Shown piece by piece: positions 1 through 14,600 of a stretch of DNA of 64,000 nt (position 1 is the stretch's first letter; every line of letters starts with the position of its first letter). Source of the stretch: Onchidella celtica (lineage: Eukaryota > Mollusca > Gastropoda > Systellommatophora > Onchidiidae). The stretch is from NCBI GenBank assembly GCA_963931925.1, contig OZ007569.1, forward strand, positions 48,310,101 to 48,374,100. Direction: 5' to 3'. The position numbers were made by a program, and so were the translations under genes. Below the pieces are notes generated by a model. It ran no database searches and was not told the origin of the DNA. It worked only from the letters and a program-made list of their open reading frames with translations.

Positions 1-3000
1 TATGCTGTACCAGCGTTATAATTTGGTACAACTAATATTTTCTTTTGGTCACCATAAAATGGAAATTGAACAAAGGATAAACCGGAGCGTTGCGCCAAAA
101 CTTTTTTTTTTGTTTTTTGCATCATCTTTAAAATTTTGGATTTGGTTCATACAGTCTTTTTCCGTAACATGGCGGTACAGGACACAACGCTTCCTAAGTA
201 TTCAAACATGAATTGGGCCACATGTCGTACCCCTCGTGAGGTGAAACTAAAAGAGGCGTAGCTAGCGAGAATTTCAAAGTACTAATTTGTTTCCTGCACA
301 TGCCGTCATTTTACAGAACGAGCTTCCTGGGGCTTTGACTTAAAGAGTAAACAGGGGCGTCGACAAAATTAGTGGGTGAATTTGTATGACACATTTACGT
401 CATACAAATAAAAGTGCAGACCCTCATACTTGACTCATACAATGCTCAAGAGTATTTTTTTTTTAAACCTGAGACGCTCAGGATGTGCGAGTGTCAAGTG
501 AAACCAACTCATTGTCAGTTCTACTCTGTGTGTGTGTGTGTATGTGTGTATGTGCGTACGTATGTTTGTGCTTTAAATAAGTTTCTCCCACAACGGTTGG
601 TAGATTATTTACAAAGGCATGATACTTGAAATTAAGGTTATATTATACGATAATTATTATTTGTAGAGGAACTATTTGTTACCAGGAGGCAATAGAAATA
701 TTTTATTATAAATTTGCAGCGTTTTCGGAATAGATCCTTTTAAGTTGTCACAGCAGATATTTTGCTAAAAAAAGAAAAGGCAGCGTACACAATTTTTCTG
801 ACGTACAGTGAAGCACACTCGATGACTGAATGCACGTCCGATTCGTGTAAATGATATAGAAGCAAAATACGAACTGGCTGATTGTGAGCAATGGCTATGA
901 ACGACCTCCAGCAATAAGGAATGCTTATCTCTCTTAGTAATAGAACATCGCGGATCTTCCATTGGATTCAAAGAATGCAGGGTCACTTTCGTACTTGAGA
1001 ATTTGTGACACCCGATTTTGATAGCTGACAACGGTGTTGTCAACGTAAAAATATAATAGTCTGTAACAAATATGGGAAATGAAGAGAAAGAATGAACAGG
1101 GAAAGTAGAGTTCATTGCAAGTTTCGTCATGACTGTAGAATGCAAATAATAATTATGTATTATAACATGACCTGTGTGTTTATAATGTTTATAATTAATT
1201 GGTTATAAAGACGGATGGGTGGATGTGTCAGACTGGAAAAAAAAAAACCCCAACAACAACGGACTGACAGGCAGACGGACAGACAGGCTGAGGAACCCAG
1301 ACCAAGATAACAAGGTGCACCCGCATTGAAATTCCACGCCATTTGACTGAAACTGCACGCAGTTCACAATATCACATTCGTTACCATGTTTTGATTGACA
1401 GGGTTAAAAAACTTATATACACGTATCAACATAGCACTGAAAACATTTGCAACAATAAACACAGAACTAACGCCTTTGACGGCCCAGTCTCAGCGGTTTT
1501 GAAATAACTCAAACGATAAGCCTGTCTCCTATCCATAAGTTGCATAACGTCTATTTTCATTGCTCTTCAAGTTACAGGGTGCATTTTTTGCACTGAAGAA
1601 TAAATAAACGCAACATGTGGGCCAAGGATCTGTGGTTGAAAATATTACTCTTGTGTCAACTTTCTGTCAAAATGCAAAGGCTATTTCGATTGACTCGGCC
1701 ATGCTGCACGCGTTGGGTTATACCATCTGTCCCAGGGCCGTCTTAACATTATTATGGACCCCTGGGCGAAGCAATAGGCTTTTCTGCTCTATTTCCAAAA
1801 CCAATGTAAATTTGCATCAATGGGGCCCCTTTTGCAACTGCCCAGTGTGCCCATGCGGTAAGATGACTATGATTTGTTTGTTACTTTATAGCAGTTTAAG
1901 AATTCTTGTCATTTTCCAGTTGTTTGTGCCTCGCCCTTGCTGACCGTTGAAGAATAAAAATTTCAAATGAAAAATGTTCAGTATTCGAACGGACAACAAC
2001 AGAAAGAAAGAAAGAAAAATATAAAAAATACCGCATCACGTCGCAAAGTAATTTGATCCTGCAAGTGGCATGCAATGCGGCCAATATTTTTTATGATACG
2101 CTGATTCCGTCTCTGATAATCCTAAAAAAAGAAATATGATAACAATCCGGGAAAACAATATTAGCACCAGCGAATTCGATGTCGCCAACAATAAAAATAA
2201 TACGCAAGGTCACACGTACATACACACAAACTTGCAGACACACAACAACAACAACAACAACAGAAAACACCATCTGGCAGAAGCCTTGGCCCAGAAAACC
2301 GGCAGCAGAAGGATCTTAAAAATCTATGCACTGTAAAGATTCTCTGTTCATAATACTCGTATCCCGAAAAACAAAGAAAATCTAATTAATAGAGAACTTA
2401 AATAGAGTCCGTTGGGTTGGTATCACTTTTGTTGTCCTTGCTGATGCTAATGTCAAGAACATGATAAATGTGGTACTAGATTATAAGCTGTTTCAAAGTT
2501 ACGGATGTCTACATGTATTCTATTTTGGATTATTGGTGATGGTGGTGAAAATGAGTGTAATGCTGAGGAGATTATTGAGATAGAGGGGGCTTGCTCCCAG
2601 CATTCGAAAAGAGGAAGGCGGGGGAAAGGAGGGGGGGGGGTGCCTGGGCAGCGTAAGTTCGCTTTTAATCACTGTAAGGAATTGAAAACTTCGGGTTAAT
2701 TTACTTTTTTTTTTTTCTTCAGCAAACTAGATGAGGTAACCGGTTTTGCCTGGAATAAACGGGTGCTCCACCACCTCTCTCTCTTTATGAATCTGCATTC
2801 TTGCTTCAGATTTCATGCTATGCGCGCCATGGTGCTATGGACTCGTTTTTCGGGGAAATTGCACCAACTGAACGTGTACGTGTCAAACATTATAGTTATG
2901 TAGTCTCCCGCGCGGCGGGGCTTATCAATGGGAGCACACACACACACAAAAAAGATCATTGCATTTCACAACTTAAAAAAAACAGAGAGTGCATCAAGCT

Positions 3001-3782
3001 CGAATAAACACAGCAGGACTTACACAAAAGCGGGTGGGTTCGATTGGCTGACACTTGAGAGTACTCATTTTATACCTATATATTATATATATTTTTTAAT
3101 CGCGCCACCTTGTTTTTAGATAAGATTAAATTGTTGGCTGGGATAAAAATCACAGTTGTAATGAAACAGTGGAATATTCCTTGTCAAATGTCATGTATGG
3201 TTTTAAACATAAGCCTAATCACGAGCGTATGAAAATCGCGCATGGTGTGTGTGTGTGTGTGTGGGGGGTGGGTGGGGGGGGGGGTGGTGGAGGATGGCGT
3301 TAAAAATCGGCAAAAATCAAGCACACATACTTTATAGATGATCCCTGAGCTATTTTAAGAGTCATGGCCATCTGTTTTGTTTTGAGTTATTGATGATGAT
3401 GTCGTGTGTTGGTGATGATGTATATAATGCTGAGGAGTTTATTGAGCTACTGTATTTCAGAAGACAACAGTAACCACTCGCATTCTGAATTTATTTCAAG
3501 GTCAAGGAGACTTGAGCCTCGGTGGAGAGGGGTGGATCAGGCGGAGAAGTAGCTACTGTGATTGGTTCAAATGGAGGTAAAACTAGAAACATTAAGAATA
3601 AAAGAGACCAGAGTGAAAACGACGGGGCTGGGGGGGGGGGAGGGGGTGGGGGTGATTATAGGTGTGAGTCGTTAGCCATAGGCGCATAAAATTGCGCGTT
3701 TATGTGTGTGAGTGTGAATTTGTACCTAAGCTTAGGTAGATGGATGGGTGGATAGATAGACAAACGCATAGATACGTTACGT

Positions 3783-3842
3783 ACAGACATACAGACAGAC
3801 GGACAGACAGACAGGCAAGCAGATACTGAGATAGACAGACAG
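3783..3842. repeat. CAGA tetranucleotide microsatellite
   Basis: Imperfect tandem copies of a CAGA/GACA unit, interrupted by CGGA and GGCAAG variants. A shorter relative lies near 1262-1290. This is a simple repeat with no coding content. Confidence 0.75.
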
Positions 3843-5699
3843 AAAGATCACTGTCTTGTCATTTTGAATGAGTGTGAAGAAAGTAGGCCACACATGTATT
3901 TGTATTGATCTGCGATATGTGAGATTTCTCTTGGGCACGTGGATGACAGAAATTTTTGTCACATAGTCCAGTACTGTTTGAAAGTCAGGCCATTAGGTCG
4001 TACATGCTGCTCTCAAGAGCACTGTAAAATATTTCTTTGTTTACACTGGGCGAAAACAAAACTTTAAACATTTATACGCACGATTGTGTTAATTAAGCAT
4101 TGTGTTACACTAGTTTTGACACAGCTTCCTGTGCAGATTTCTACTTTAAAATACTTACAGCTGACATTCATTTCGGGATTGCAAAAGCTTAAAATCTACG
4201 TGCAGGTCCTTCGATATATAGCAATGCATCAAGATATCAGTTACTGTATAATACAACTGTTTTGATATCAAAGGAACGTACGTTTCTATGAAAACATTCT
4301 CTTGATAGACACAGCGGTGCATGTATTTTCTTCTTCTGATTGGTCCATGGACTACAATCTATTTACTCTAAATCCTCATCCAAAAATATTCTATCTTCAG
4401 CATTAAGTTCGTGACGGTAAAATAAGCTTATAATTATCACTCCTGACAACCAAATACTGACGGTTATCAGTCGTCCGCGGAACAGGCCAACTGGCACGTA
4501 GGCCACTTTTCAGGAAAGTCTAATCACCGGGCCGCAACAAAACCTATTGCTGTTGCGTCGTTATCGATTACGATCACTTTACATGAGTAATCATGGCGTA
4601 TCAGACCATTATCACGTACACACAAAAGCTGGTTAATTGTATAAAATTAGTTCGATCAAAATATGATCAAACCCCACTAAAATTTGGTCAGCTAACAGTG
4701 AGGAAGGAACGAATAGCTGAAGGGGATGATTTAACTTAAGCCCTCATAAGAAAACAGACCAGTGAGTTTGGGTGTAAACATGTTAGGCTATCATTCAGGC
4801 ATGCCGCAAACACCCTGCGAGTTGGTTTAAGAAGTGGGTGGAAAAGAAATTGGGTGGGTGGGTAGGATATTTTATGCACCAAAAAGGGGCTTCCATGGCA
4901 CATCCTTTAAATGGCTTGGACTTGGGAGGGAATAAGGGAAATGGGAGGAGAAGGTGTCAATTTAAAGTGAAAGCCGATACGCGGCCGTCGGGAAAAAAAA
5001 GAAAAAAAAGAAGAGGATTGGTAGCTTTTTGGTTGGAAGAAGAGGTCGATGCGTGTGTGAGTTATATTTATTCTTGTTTAAAGCTCAAGGACTCGTGTGC
5101 CAAGTAGTCTTGATTTTAAAGGCATGTCCATAATAATGTTTGAAAGCTAAAGTGAAATAACTTCAAAGAGTCCCTAATTACAATTAGTTCATTTATTAAA
5201 ATGAAAAATTAAATAACAAAGATTTTTACAAACTGCACTTGACACCTGGTTGCTATAAAATGTCTGTTTTCCTTTATTATAATATATTAGAGTTGCATTA
5301 ATTTAAGGCGCAGATGATAACCGAAGTTTATTTCTGAAAAAAAAAGGGCTAAAAATGACTCATGTCAATCAGTAATTGTAACATCGTTAATATTTGTTGA
5401 TCAGAAGTTGACCTATATAGTCTTCACTGAGGATGCCACTGTTGTGGGAGTCGTAAAATAATCTTTATATCGGCAACATGTAGGCCTAGGTCGTGATGTC
5501 AACAACCTGGGTATCCCTCGTCTTGGTACTTTTAGGAGTGTCCGAAAAACTGTATCGTCTCCCTCCTTCCCCTGCTCCCTCTATCTCGTGACAAAATTTG
5601 GGTGATTTATGCACCTTGGAGTAAACGTGAGAAAGTGAGTTAATTTTTTTTTCTTTTTGAAATATAAAATGTTGAATGACAAAAAAATTTTTTTGGAGT

Positions 5700-6960
5700 G
5701 ATAGCAGCCAAATGCAGCCAGCAACCTTACGTCAGTCCAATGTAGGTTTCCGTCGAATGGGTAAGATTATCATGGGGGTGGGTTCCCTACATTAAATCAA
5801 CGCTGGCACAATGTCGTAACCAGCGGATCTACGTAAGACGGTATCATTCCTATGTGCAAACTTGACGTCAGAGCTACGTGTTGGAATCCCCTAGAGTTGC
5901 TGGCTGGGAGCCTCTTGACAAATTACGTACAAATTGTTAAAATGTACCTGAGATCATTCTCTCGTCCTCTTGTGCCATGAAAAAGCTATTTTTGTGGGTG
6001 TTTGTTTTGTTTGTTTTATTAAGTTAAAATCCGGATGTTTCCGGCGCGGACACCTGGTCGTGCCTGACCCTGATATATTTGGCCAGCAGGAGGCCACAGA
6101 AGCGGGATGAAACACTCATTCAGCCAGTGGCGAATTTACTATCAAACTAATGAAACTCAAAAGCTTCAAGGCCCCTAATCCTGGAGGGTCCCTGATATAC
6201 TTTTCTCAATGAGTGCATTTTGGAAGTTCCCCTATTATTACTGGTTGTGAAGGCGTTCCATAACAGTTCAAGCTTCAGGGTCCCAAAATTGTAGGTCCAC
6301 CGCTACATTCAGGACACTTTCGCTGTATTTTTCGTACACGCCTGGTGCACATAGGCGTTTTTACTGAGAAAGACAAAGAGTTACCACAACCACTGATAAA
6401 TATAATAACAGTAAGGGAAACCATTGAAGTGGTCCAATGACAGCATTCTTCACACTGGAAGGCAAAGAATAAAGTCATGAAAATTAGAGCAGGTTTTGTG
6501 TGGGTTTTTTTTGGGGGGGGGGGGGCAGCATGTCTAAAATGCGGCTTCCAGATCACGCAAAAAGCCAATTCTGAAACATTTATGTCCTACAGCGTGGGTC
6601 TGCTGGTAAAAGTTTTTATAAATTTGGCCCCATCGATGCACTTGGATGGCCTAATTCACTACATTGGCGTCAAGGCTTGTCATTAACTCTCTAGGAATGG
6701 ATGTCCTCTCTCGAAATAAGATCAGTACAAGTAGACTGAACATCTTTTTGGTTCAACACGTGACGCTGATTGATTACAATAATGTGCGTCAGGGCCTATT
6801 AAGCAGCGACCATTACACCAATCCAACGCTTGGGATTGACGTCAAATTTACTCATAGCAACGACGCTGTGCCGCTGTCAGTAGTATCAGTTTGATGTAGG
6901 AAATCCACCGCTAACCATACGGAAATCCAATACAAATCTACGTCAGACTGACATAGGGAT
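5700..6960. repeat. Possible degenerate interspersed repeat with related ends
   Basis: The two ends share loosely related words in opposite orientation: 'tacgtcagtcc' with 'atgtaggtttccgt' on the left, and 'ggaaatccaatacaa' with 'ctacgtcagactgac' on the right. This suggests an old inverted-repeat element. The match is imperfect and no target duplication was found, so both boundaries and family are uncertain. Confidence 0.25.
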
Positions 6961-8627
6961 GATTGGGAGGGGGAGGGGGGATTGTTCCATCATTCCCTCC
7001 CACTCCCCCTTTAACACGAACGTTTGAACGGATTTAAAAAGAAAAGAACCAGGAGAAGGGGGCGCTTAGAAGAACTTGGAAGGTGTCATGCTGTGCGTCA
7101 GGTGAGGCATAACATTGATTTTCATCTAAGAGACTCACATTAGAAAATGCAGACCGCGAAGTACTCGTGTAAGCTATTTGACTTTATTATATCGTGGAAG
7201 CCATTTGTATTAATTATTTCCTATCTGGTTGCCAACCCATTTTAGTCCTGTTCTAATGTTTTCTTTGTATTTAATATTCATCAACGGAGGCCACCCTTCA
7301 TGTGTAAAATATGCGTCAAGCACGCTCCTGTAGAATATGGCCAACTTAGTTGTTGTTGTTGATGTTTTCTGACATGGGATTTTCCTTGCCTTAATCTCAG
7401 GCATATCAACGATCCCACTTTCTAAGCTCCTGATTTGAAATGCTTCATATAGGTGTCATACACCACAAGGGAATGCTGTCTGAATTCACGGGCAATTTGA
7501 CGTACCGATCGAAGGATTTCTCAATGTAGTCAGGTTATCAAGCACAACTCTGAGACGAAAAGCAAGATGGTACTAAATCGCATAAAACTTCGGGGGCAAC
7601 ATGCGTCCTGAAACCAATATTGCCAAAATAATTGTGAAAATAACAGTGATAACAACAAAATAAATAAGACTAAAACACTAATGATAATAAATAATAAAAA
7701 TTACAGCCCTGGCGAGATGTCTCTTCACAGGAACAAATTAAGCTAATTTCCTTCTCCCTTCCCTCCCACGGGAACAGAGAGACATTGTCATCAGGCCTTA
7801 CCGCAAATAAAAAAACAAAGAACACACGTACGGCATTATTACATAGTACCAGTGACAATTAAGGGGCAACATCCCTGCACAGTAATTCGTACAATTCACT
7901 GGGGACTGTAGGCCTATCTCTACACCCCTAATGCCACCACTGGTACAACCGAAACTAGTTTTGAGACGAAAAGAGGCTACACCAAGGTCTATCTACCTCT
8001 CGAAAATACAAAATGGCCAGTCAACATTCAATTTAACTTACATTTAAAACTTTTCAACCCACTACGCGCGCTACAACGGAAAACAGCTTGTTGGAACATT
8101 ATAATTATACGCCAATGCCCACAATCTGGACTCTCGCGAAACAATTTCGATTTAAAATTATTGTATACGTGTAATTTAACCACAAAGGTTAATACTTGGC
8201 TGTCCAAAATACATAATATTACAGATGTGCTATACATTCTTTGGGCAGATCTGTTTGGACTATAATAAATCGATTGGGGGGGAGTTATTTTTCTTCCAAT
8301 CTCAGTCTCAAATAGCATACTGTAGGCTAACGAGAGGTAGGGCGAAACTTCAGTGTTGAGTTTATTGAGACTGTTTACATGTCACTCACAAGGAGCAGCA
8401 TGGAATTTAGTCATCCTTACTGCTGAAGTTTGACGTGGAAAGTATTACACATGTGCTTGTAAATGTATTCAACAGAAGACATCTTTGCTCGTGTGTGAAT
8501 TAACCCAACACAAATGCACGTGATGAAATGAAAATAAAGGACCTCATTAATTTGGTGTTATTAATAGCTCCATGATGTACCTTCTACCTAGCTGGCCAAA
8601 CCCTAGAGGATTTTAAACTGTCAGGTA

Positions 8628-11600
8628 ATGTCAGCCAAGATCCTCAACATGGCAGCAACGTTGCGTAAAGCTTGGGACAATGTCATGCGACGAAGATTTC
8701 TGAGAATGGGCATCCCGTTTATTGTAAGGACAATTTTACAAACATTTCGCAAAATTATGTCAAGTAAAATGAGATGGACTAGAAAGTTCTTGAAGAAAAA
8801 GAAAGGGATGTATGCCTCCTCCAGGCCTGTAGATGAGCGGCGAGGGCTGTTCCTTCACCTTACTAAATCTAGAGTCCAGATCTAGATCTAGATTCTAGTA
8901 GATAGATCACTAGTCACTACACTACTACTGCTAGACTGCAGTGACATTCCTAATCCTATTGTAATTGTAGATGCACTGATTTTCTGTCTTGGTTTAATAT
9001 CAGTAATTATTTTACATGTCTCTAGTCCTGTTTTGCCACATTCCCTGCATGTCATGGAGTGAAAACATTAGATCTAGAATCTAGATCTAGATCTAGATAT
9101 CTAGATCTAGTTAGTGTCATCAAATTACAAATTAAACATAAAATCCGTCATGCTTGTGGAACCTAATTCAGATCTAGATCTAGATCTAGCCTTTTTCTCC
9201 AACAATTAGATCTAGATTAACTCATTCCGTCCGGAGTGACGACTCAGTCGTCGATTTTTCCCTGTCAAATCGCCGGGGAAACGAGCCACTCGTCGATTTG
9301 TTTTGACCAGTATTTTTCTATACTCAACGGTTATTTGCTGAAATATTTTACGACAATCGCTAGTAGAGTTATTTATTGACCTAAATAATACAACTTCTGG
9401 TTTTGTTTCGTTTGATTGCTTTGGAGTGAAAAATTCCGAGAACTGATCTGTTCATTTGCACGGATTTTATGTAAAAATGTTCGGACTTTTGTTTCATTTG
9501 GATTATTACAAACGTGATATTACAAGTACAATACCCATATATTTGGTACCACACAAAAGGGGATTGGATTACCTACACTTTGAGGCTACTCTTGACCACC
9601 TAATGCAACTACAGTCAAAACCAGAGGCGGCAAAAGTGAATTTGCGAGTAGAAATTTTTTTTGGTTACAACTAGACACTCACCATTCCTTCAACATATTA
9701 GCATCACAGACACTAGAATTGACACATAAAGACAGTACATTGTTTCTCTGTCCAATTCTTTTTATTTTGATACCAAATATGTCTACCTTTCTTTCTTCCT
9801 TGTGTGCACTAAACGATTTAATTTTCTGCAGTCACCCAGTAACAGTTTATATGAGTTTTTGCTCCGGCAGAATTGGGAATTTAGCTCCGGGTGGAATGAG
9901 TTAAGATACCTTCTGAAATAAGTTCAGTGAGGTATTGGGCATGACATATAGGCCTATTGACAAACCAGAACTCAACACATTATTATTTTTATTAGGGGAG
10001 GACTTCCGAATGCAACTCATGGCAATTTCTTACAAATGAAAATATAATATTTTTTCCCATTTTTCAACCACTTCTTGATTATAAAACTGTATTAGAATAG
10101 TTAGACTGGTGTAGGATCACTTTTATTTTCCTCTGATTCTTGGACTTACCATTTAAACAGCAATATTTTTTATTGATCTTTGTGAGTGTAGGTCATTCAG
10201 TGATAATGATGCTACCAAGCCACATCACCACAATCAGCTGTCAAAAAAAACCACAAGAAACAAAACACAAGCTAAACAGACCTTTGTATGACCACTAGAC
10301 CCCAATGTGACCACTGACTGCACTGAAGCGCGACCACCTACATAATTTATTCAGGAGAATAGTTTTTTCTATTTTTCCTTACTTTAAAGAGACTGACCCC
10401 TTTACGCCTTGCTAGCAACCAAAGTTGGCACTGTCAACTCATTAGAGCCAGGACAGTGCACGAGGATCACGCCCGGTAGTGCGCCTCCTGGTACACTTGC
10501 CTTGATTTCCTAAGATTAAGAAAGTTGTTTCCTCTGCTGAAAATCTTCAGTCACACATTGTCGCTAGAAAATAAGCAGGGGTCAGCCACTCTCACAAAAA
10601 GCACAGGTCCCCCTTTTTAAATGAAATAGCGCAACAAAACCGGATGACTGGATGCCGAGGGTTACAATCATTAGCTGCAGGAAGTTAAAAGATTTCAGTT
10701 TTTGGTTGCATTTGCGATCTGGTCACTCTGGGAGCCTACCACCTTAAATTTATGTTTTGCTTGTACAACTGTGCAATAAATGATGGGCAAAAAATGTTCA
10801 AATTGGCAATTCTGTGGCTGTATTCACCGCCAGTGTTGTGAAAACACAATTCAGGGAAGCAATTTTAGGTAGGACTTGAAGTGTCGGAGCAAGGAGGATC
10901 ACAGGGAGAGTTGGTTGTCAAGATGGATATTTCTGTGGTTAACACATGGCTCGGAAATTAACACTCAAAATATGAAACTTTTAGTTCAAGCATAAGAGAA
11001 ATAAGACGCATTTGGGAAATCCTTCCATTATTAGTGTGTTAATTCAAATCATTACCCATAAACTCTAATTAAAATACTTTTAAAGCAGCACCCCTTGTAA
11101 GGCATTTGTTTTCAATCATGTTAATTTCTGTCTTGCATCAAGAGATGTGGGGCGTTACAATGGGAAGTCCAAAAATTGATTAGCCATCCCCGAACTTTAA
11201 ATCATGCCTACTCTTTTTAAACATACTAAAACTATCCAAAAGAAAAGTATACATGAACACTGATTAAAAATGCATTTTTGAACATTTTTATTTTGGAACC
11301 AACCGTGCCGTACAACTTGCTGTCTTTGCCTTGGCCTCGGCGTATGCAAAGTTACAAGGAGAGTATATATCTATATATATGGGAAAATTGTATGGTTTAT
11401 CAAGTATGAGATTGGTTAAATGTTTTTAAAGAAAAATGATTGATCAGGAACTACAAAAAGAAAAAATACTTTCTGCATCATTTTAGTGTGATTTTATTCC
11501 TGAGTTTGATTTTAAAGCCCCGCACATTTTCTTTACCAGAATAGAGGCCATTTATTTCTGCATCCAGTAATTTTTGTTTCCAACCAATTTTGTGAGTTTG

Positions 11601-14600
11601 ACAGATTTGCGAATAGATGAAAGAAAGAATGGATTACTGTGAGAATGGGTTTCTTGTTAGTAATAAAATGTAGAAATAGTGACATTCTTCAGGCACACTA
11701 AGATTTGTCCTTACAAATACAAGTGGTACCGGTAAATTAACCCTTCCCATTTTTCATGCCCAGATGCCTAAGCAAAGGGAAATAACCCTAATTTCCTGAC
11801 AACTGATATTTTAATAAAAGAAATTTGTGCACATAATTATCAGCCAGTTTTGATGAAAATGGTACCAAAATGCAGATAAATGAATGCCCTTTCAGAAAAT
11901 ATACATTTTTATGAGTTGAATTGCAATATAGAATAAAGTAAAGTCGAAACTCAAAATGTACCATTTTGTTCAGTTTTTCTGCATGTATTGTCCCAAAATG
12001 TCATTGTTTTAAGTCCTCGTGATATTTGCTATAACAACGACCACCATGTAATTGAATGTTACATAGGAAGCAACCAGCATGTTTGATGTGGAAACATCAA
12101 CACAGCTGATCAACGCTGTTTCCACTTGCAATGTTCAGTGATTTCAAAACTTCACTGAAAAAAAGTTCCTAAGCTAGACGCATCCGTTTTTTTTCGAACT
12201 GATAGCTCTAAATCAGGTTACTAAAAGACTTTATAAATAGCACACTGATAGGAGATGCATTTGGGCTCATTAGGCTGATACCGGTACGCAGATGGTCACA
12301 TCAAGTCACATTAGGCAGGAATGGGTTAAAGTAAAAATTTCATCATTGCATTTTGTCGATTTAAAAATATAACTTTTATTTGGTATAACATTTGATAACA
12401 TTCAAGAATATTCTCTTGGTATAAATTCACCCTTTTTCTGGTCAACAGGGGCAATGTGGACTACCAAATAAAAATACAGTGCTAGCCTTGAGTCTGAGAT
12501 ATTATTATGACACCCTACTACTACTACTATTTCCTGTTGCACCCACTGGTGCTTAGGGCAGCAACAAAGGATCTCCAGCCCTGTCTGTCCTGGGCCATCC
12601 CTGCGAGAGCTCCCCATGAGTGACCGAAGGATTTCATCTCTGCCTCGATTGTTCTCCGCCAGGTTGCCTTGGGTCTGCCTCGCTTGCGCCGTCCCTCCGG
12701 TGTCCACTGAAGTGCTGTTTTGGTTATAGAATTTGCTTCCTTTCGCAGCACGTGTCCAAGCCATCTCCATCGTCTCTTCGTGATGATGTTGGCCATTTCT
12801 TCTTGCTTGCATCGCCTTAGTAGTTCCTGATTAGAAATCCTGTTTGGCCAAAAGATGCGGAGAATCCTACGAAGACATGTGGTGTGGAAGGAAGACAACT
12901 TGGCGAGGTCACCTTCTGTCATTCGCCAACACTCTGATCCATACAGGAGTGTGGATAGGACACAGCTTTGGCACAGTCTGATCTTGGCGCTGATGCCGTA
13001 TTGTGTCGATTTCCAGATGTTGCTCACACCTTGAAAGACAGCCCTTACATTTCCCAGCCTAATTTGGATGTCCTCCTTTGTGCCACCCCCTGGTCTGACA
13101 ATGCTACCAAGGCATTTAAATTTGTCCGTCGTGGTGAGGTCCTTGTCATCCACTTGCACTGGTGCTGGAGTGTCCACATTTAGGGCCATAATCTCTGTCC
13201 TCTTCTGGCCAATCCGAAGGCCCACCTTGCATCCAAAATTATGTAGTCTCTGCGTCTTATCTTGCATGTGTTGGTGACTATGTGACAATAGCGCAAGGTC
13301 ATCCGCAAAGTCCAAATCCCCTAGGTTGTCGAAGAGTGTCCATCTGATGCCTCCTGGTGCATCCTCTGTAGTTTTCCGCATAATCCAGTCGATTACGAGG
13401 TTAAACAAAATTGTTGACATCACACATCCTTGCCGTACACCAGTCCTCACTTCAAAGGACGCATCACCGTCTCCGACACTGCAACCGAAGTTCTTGCAAA
13501 AGCTCTTGATGAGTTCAACAAGCTTGCTGGGAATCCCATAGTGCCGAAGAATGCGCCATATACTCTCTCTGTGGATGCTGTCGAAGGCCTTTTCGAAGTC
13601 AACGAAGTTCACATAGAGCTGCCTTTGCCACTCCGAACACTGTTCTATGATGTTTCGGAGTGTGAAGATCTGGTCAATGCATCCTTTCCCCCTTCAGAAT
13701 CCGGCCTGTTCCACTCTCAGTGTCTTGTCCACAGCATCTGACATACGTTGCACAATGATCTTGGCAAGGATTTTGCTGGGTATAGAAAGGAGAGTGATAC
13801 CACGCCAGTTGTTGCAATCGCTGAGTGCTCCTTTCTTGGGTATTTTCACTATTCTGCCTTTATGACACCCTATTTGTGGCTAAATCATGAAGGCTGCAAC
13901 TGAACTTATATACAGACTTGGAATAAGAACATCAGATATTTGTATGGGACTTAATGTTACATGTACTTGTAGTTTCCAAGTTCAGAATTGACAGAAATGG
14001 AAGTGTAACCTAAATGATAATGATTACTCTTTTTTAAGTCCCATGTGAGCCAATTTCTCAAGTGTCTTATCTATTTTTTGTTTTCATTTCACAGATCTGT
14101 ATAGCGGGTGGTTCATTCTTTCTGAAACAGTTTTCAAGCATTCGCTATGAATTTCGTCAAGGCAGAAAGGTATAGTATTCAGTTTTTGTAACAAGTGACA
14201 TGACTCTGGGAAAGAATTTTTGATCTAGATTTAGAAGTGATGTGATTACAATTATGAGGCACGATGTCATGTCAACAAATTTGTCACATTTGTGACAGAG
14301 AGTGAAGAAAGTGAAGAGCGCAATTTTAGTAAATCACTTTGTAAAACTAAACCTAATCATTTACCAAGTTTTGCAATTTCCAAATTATCTGCTGAGGCTT
14401 GAATAGCTGAACTCAACATGATTTTGGTAGAATCAAGTACGGTAGCTCCCATCTGAAAGTTAGTTGATGCAGTAACTAATCCTTCATTTCATGGGTCATA
14501 AACAAAATTTCAGGTTTTGACACGACATTGTTGTCTTGCTTTAATCTTTTACTGGTTTGTTTCACTCATAAATTAAACCGTGGATCTCCATGTGGGCCTA

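Larger units (their letters stand above)
1..8627. other. Intergenic DNA upstream of COX16, no gene recognised
   Basis: I find no exon with recognisable homology on either strand. The open frames here are short and low in complexity. The stretch holds microsatellites: TG/GT runs near 525-558 and 3245-3262, and a CAGA-type tetranucleotide at 3783-3842. It also holds long G runs near 2631-2640, 3274-3284, 3630-3640 and 6513-6525. Two diverged pieces near 2523-2580 and 3390-3450 share the wording 'aatgctgaggag' followed by 'ttattgag', which suggests an old local duplication. Confidence 0.6.

Noticed and set aside
765-1145. 126-codon open frame on the minus strand
   Set aside because: No recognisable domain, no splice or start context, and composition like the surrounding non-coding DNA.
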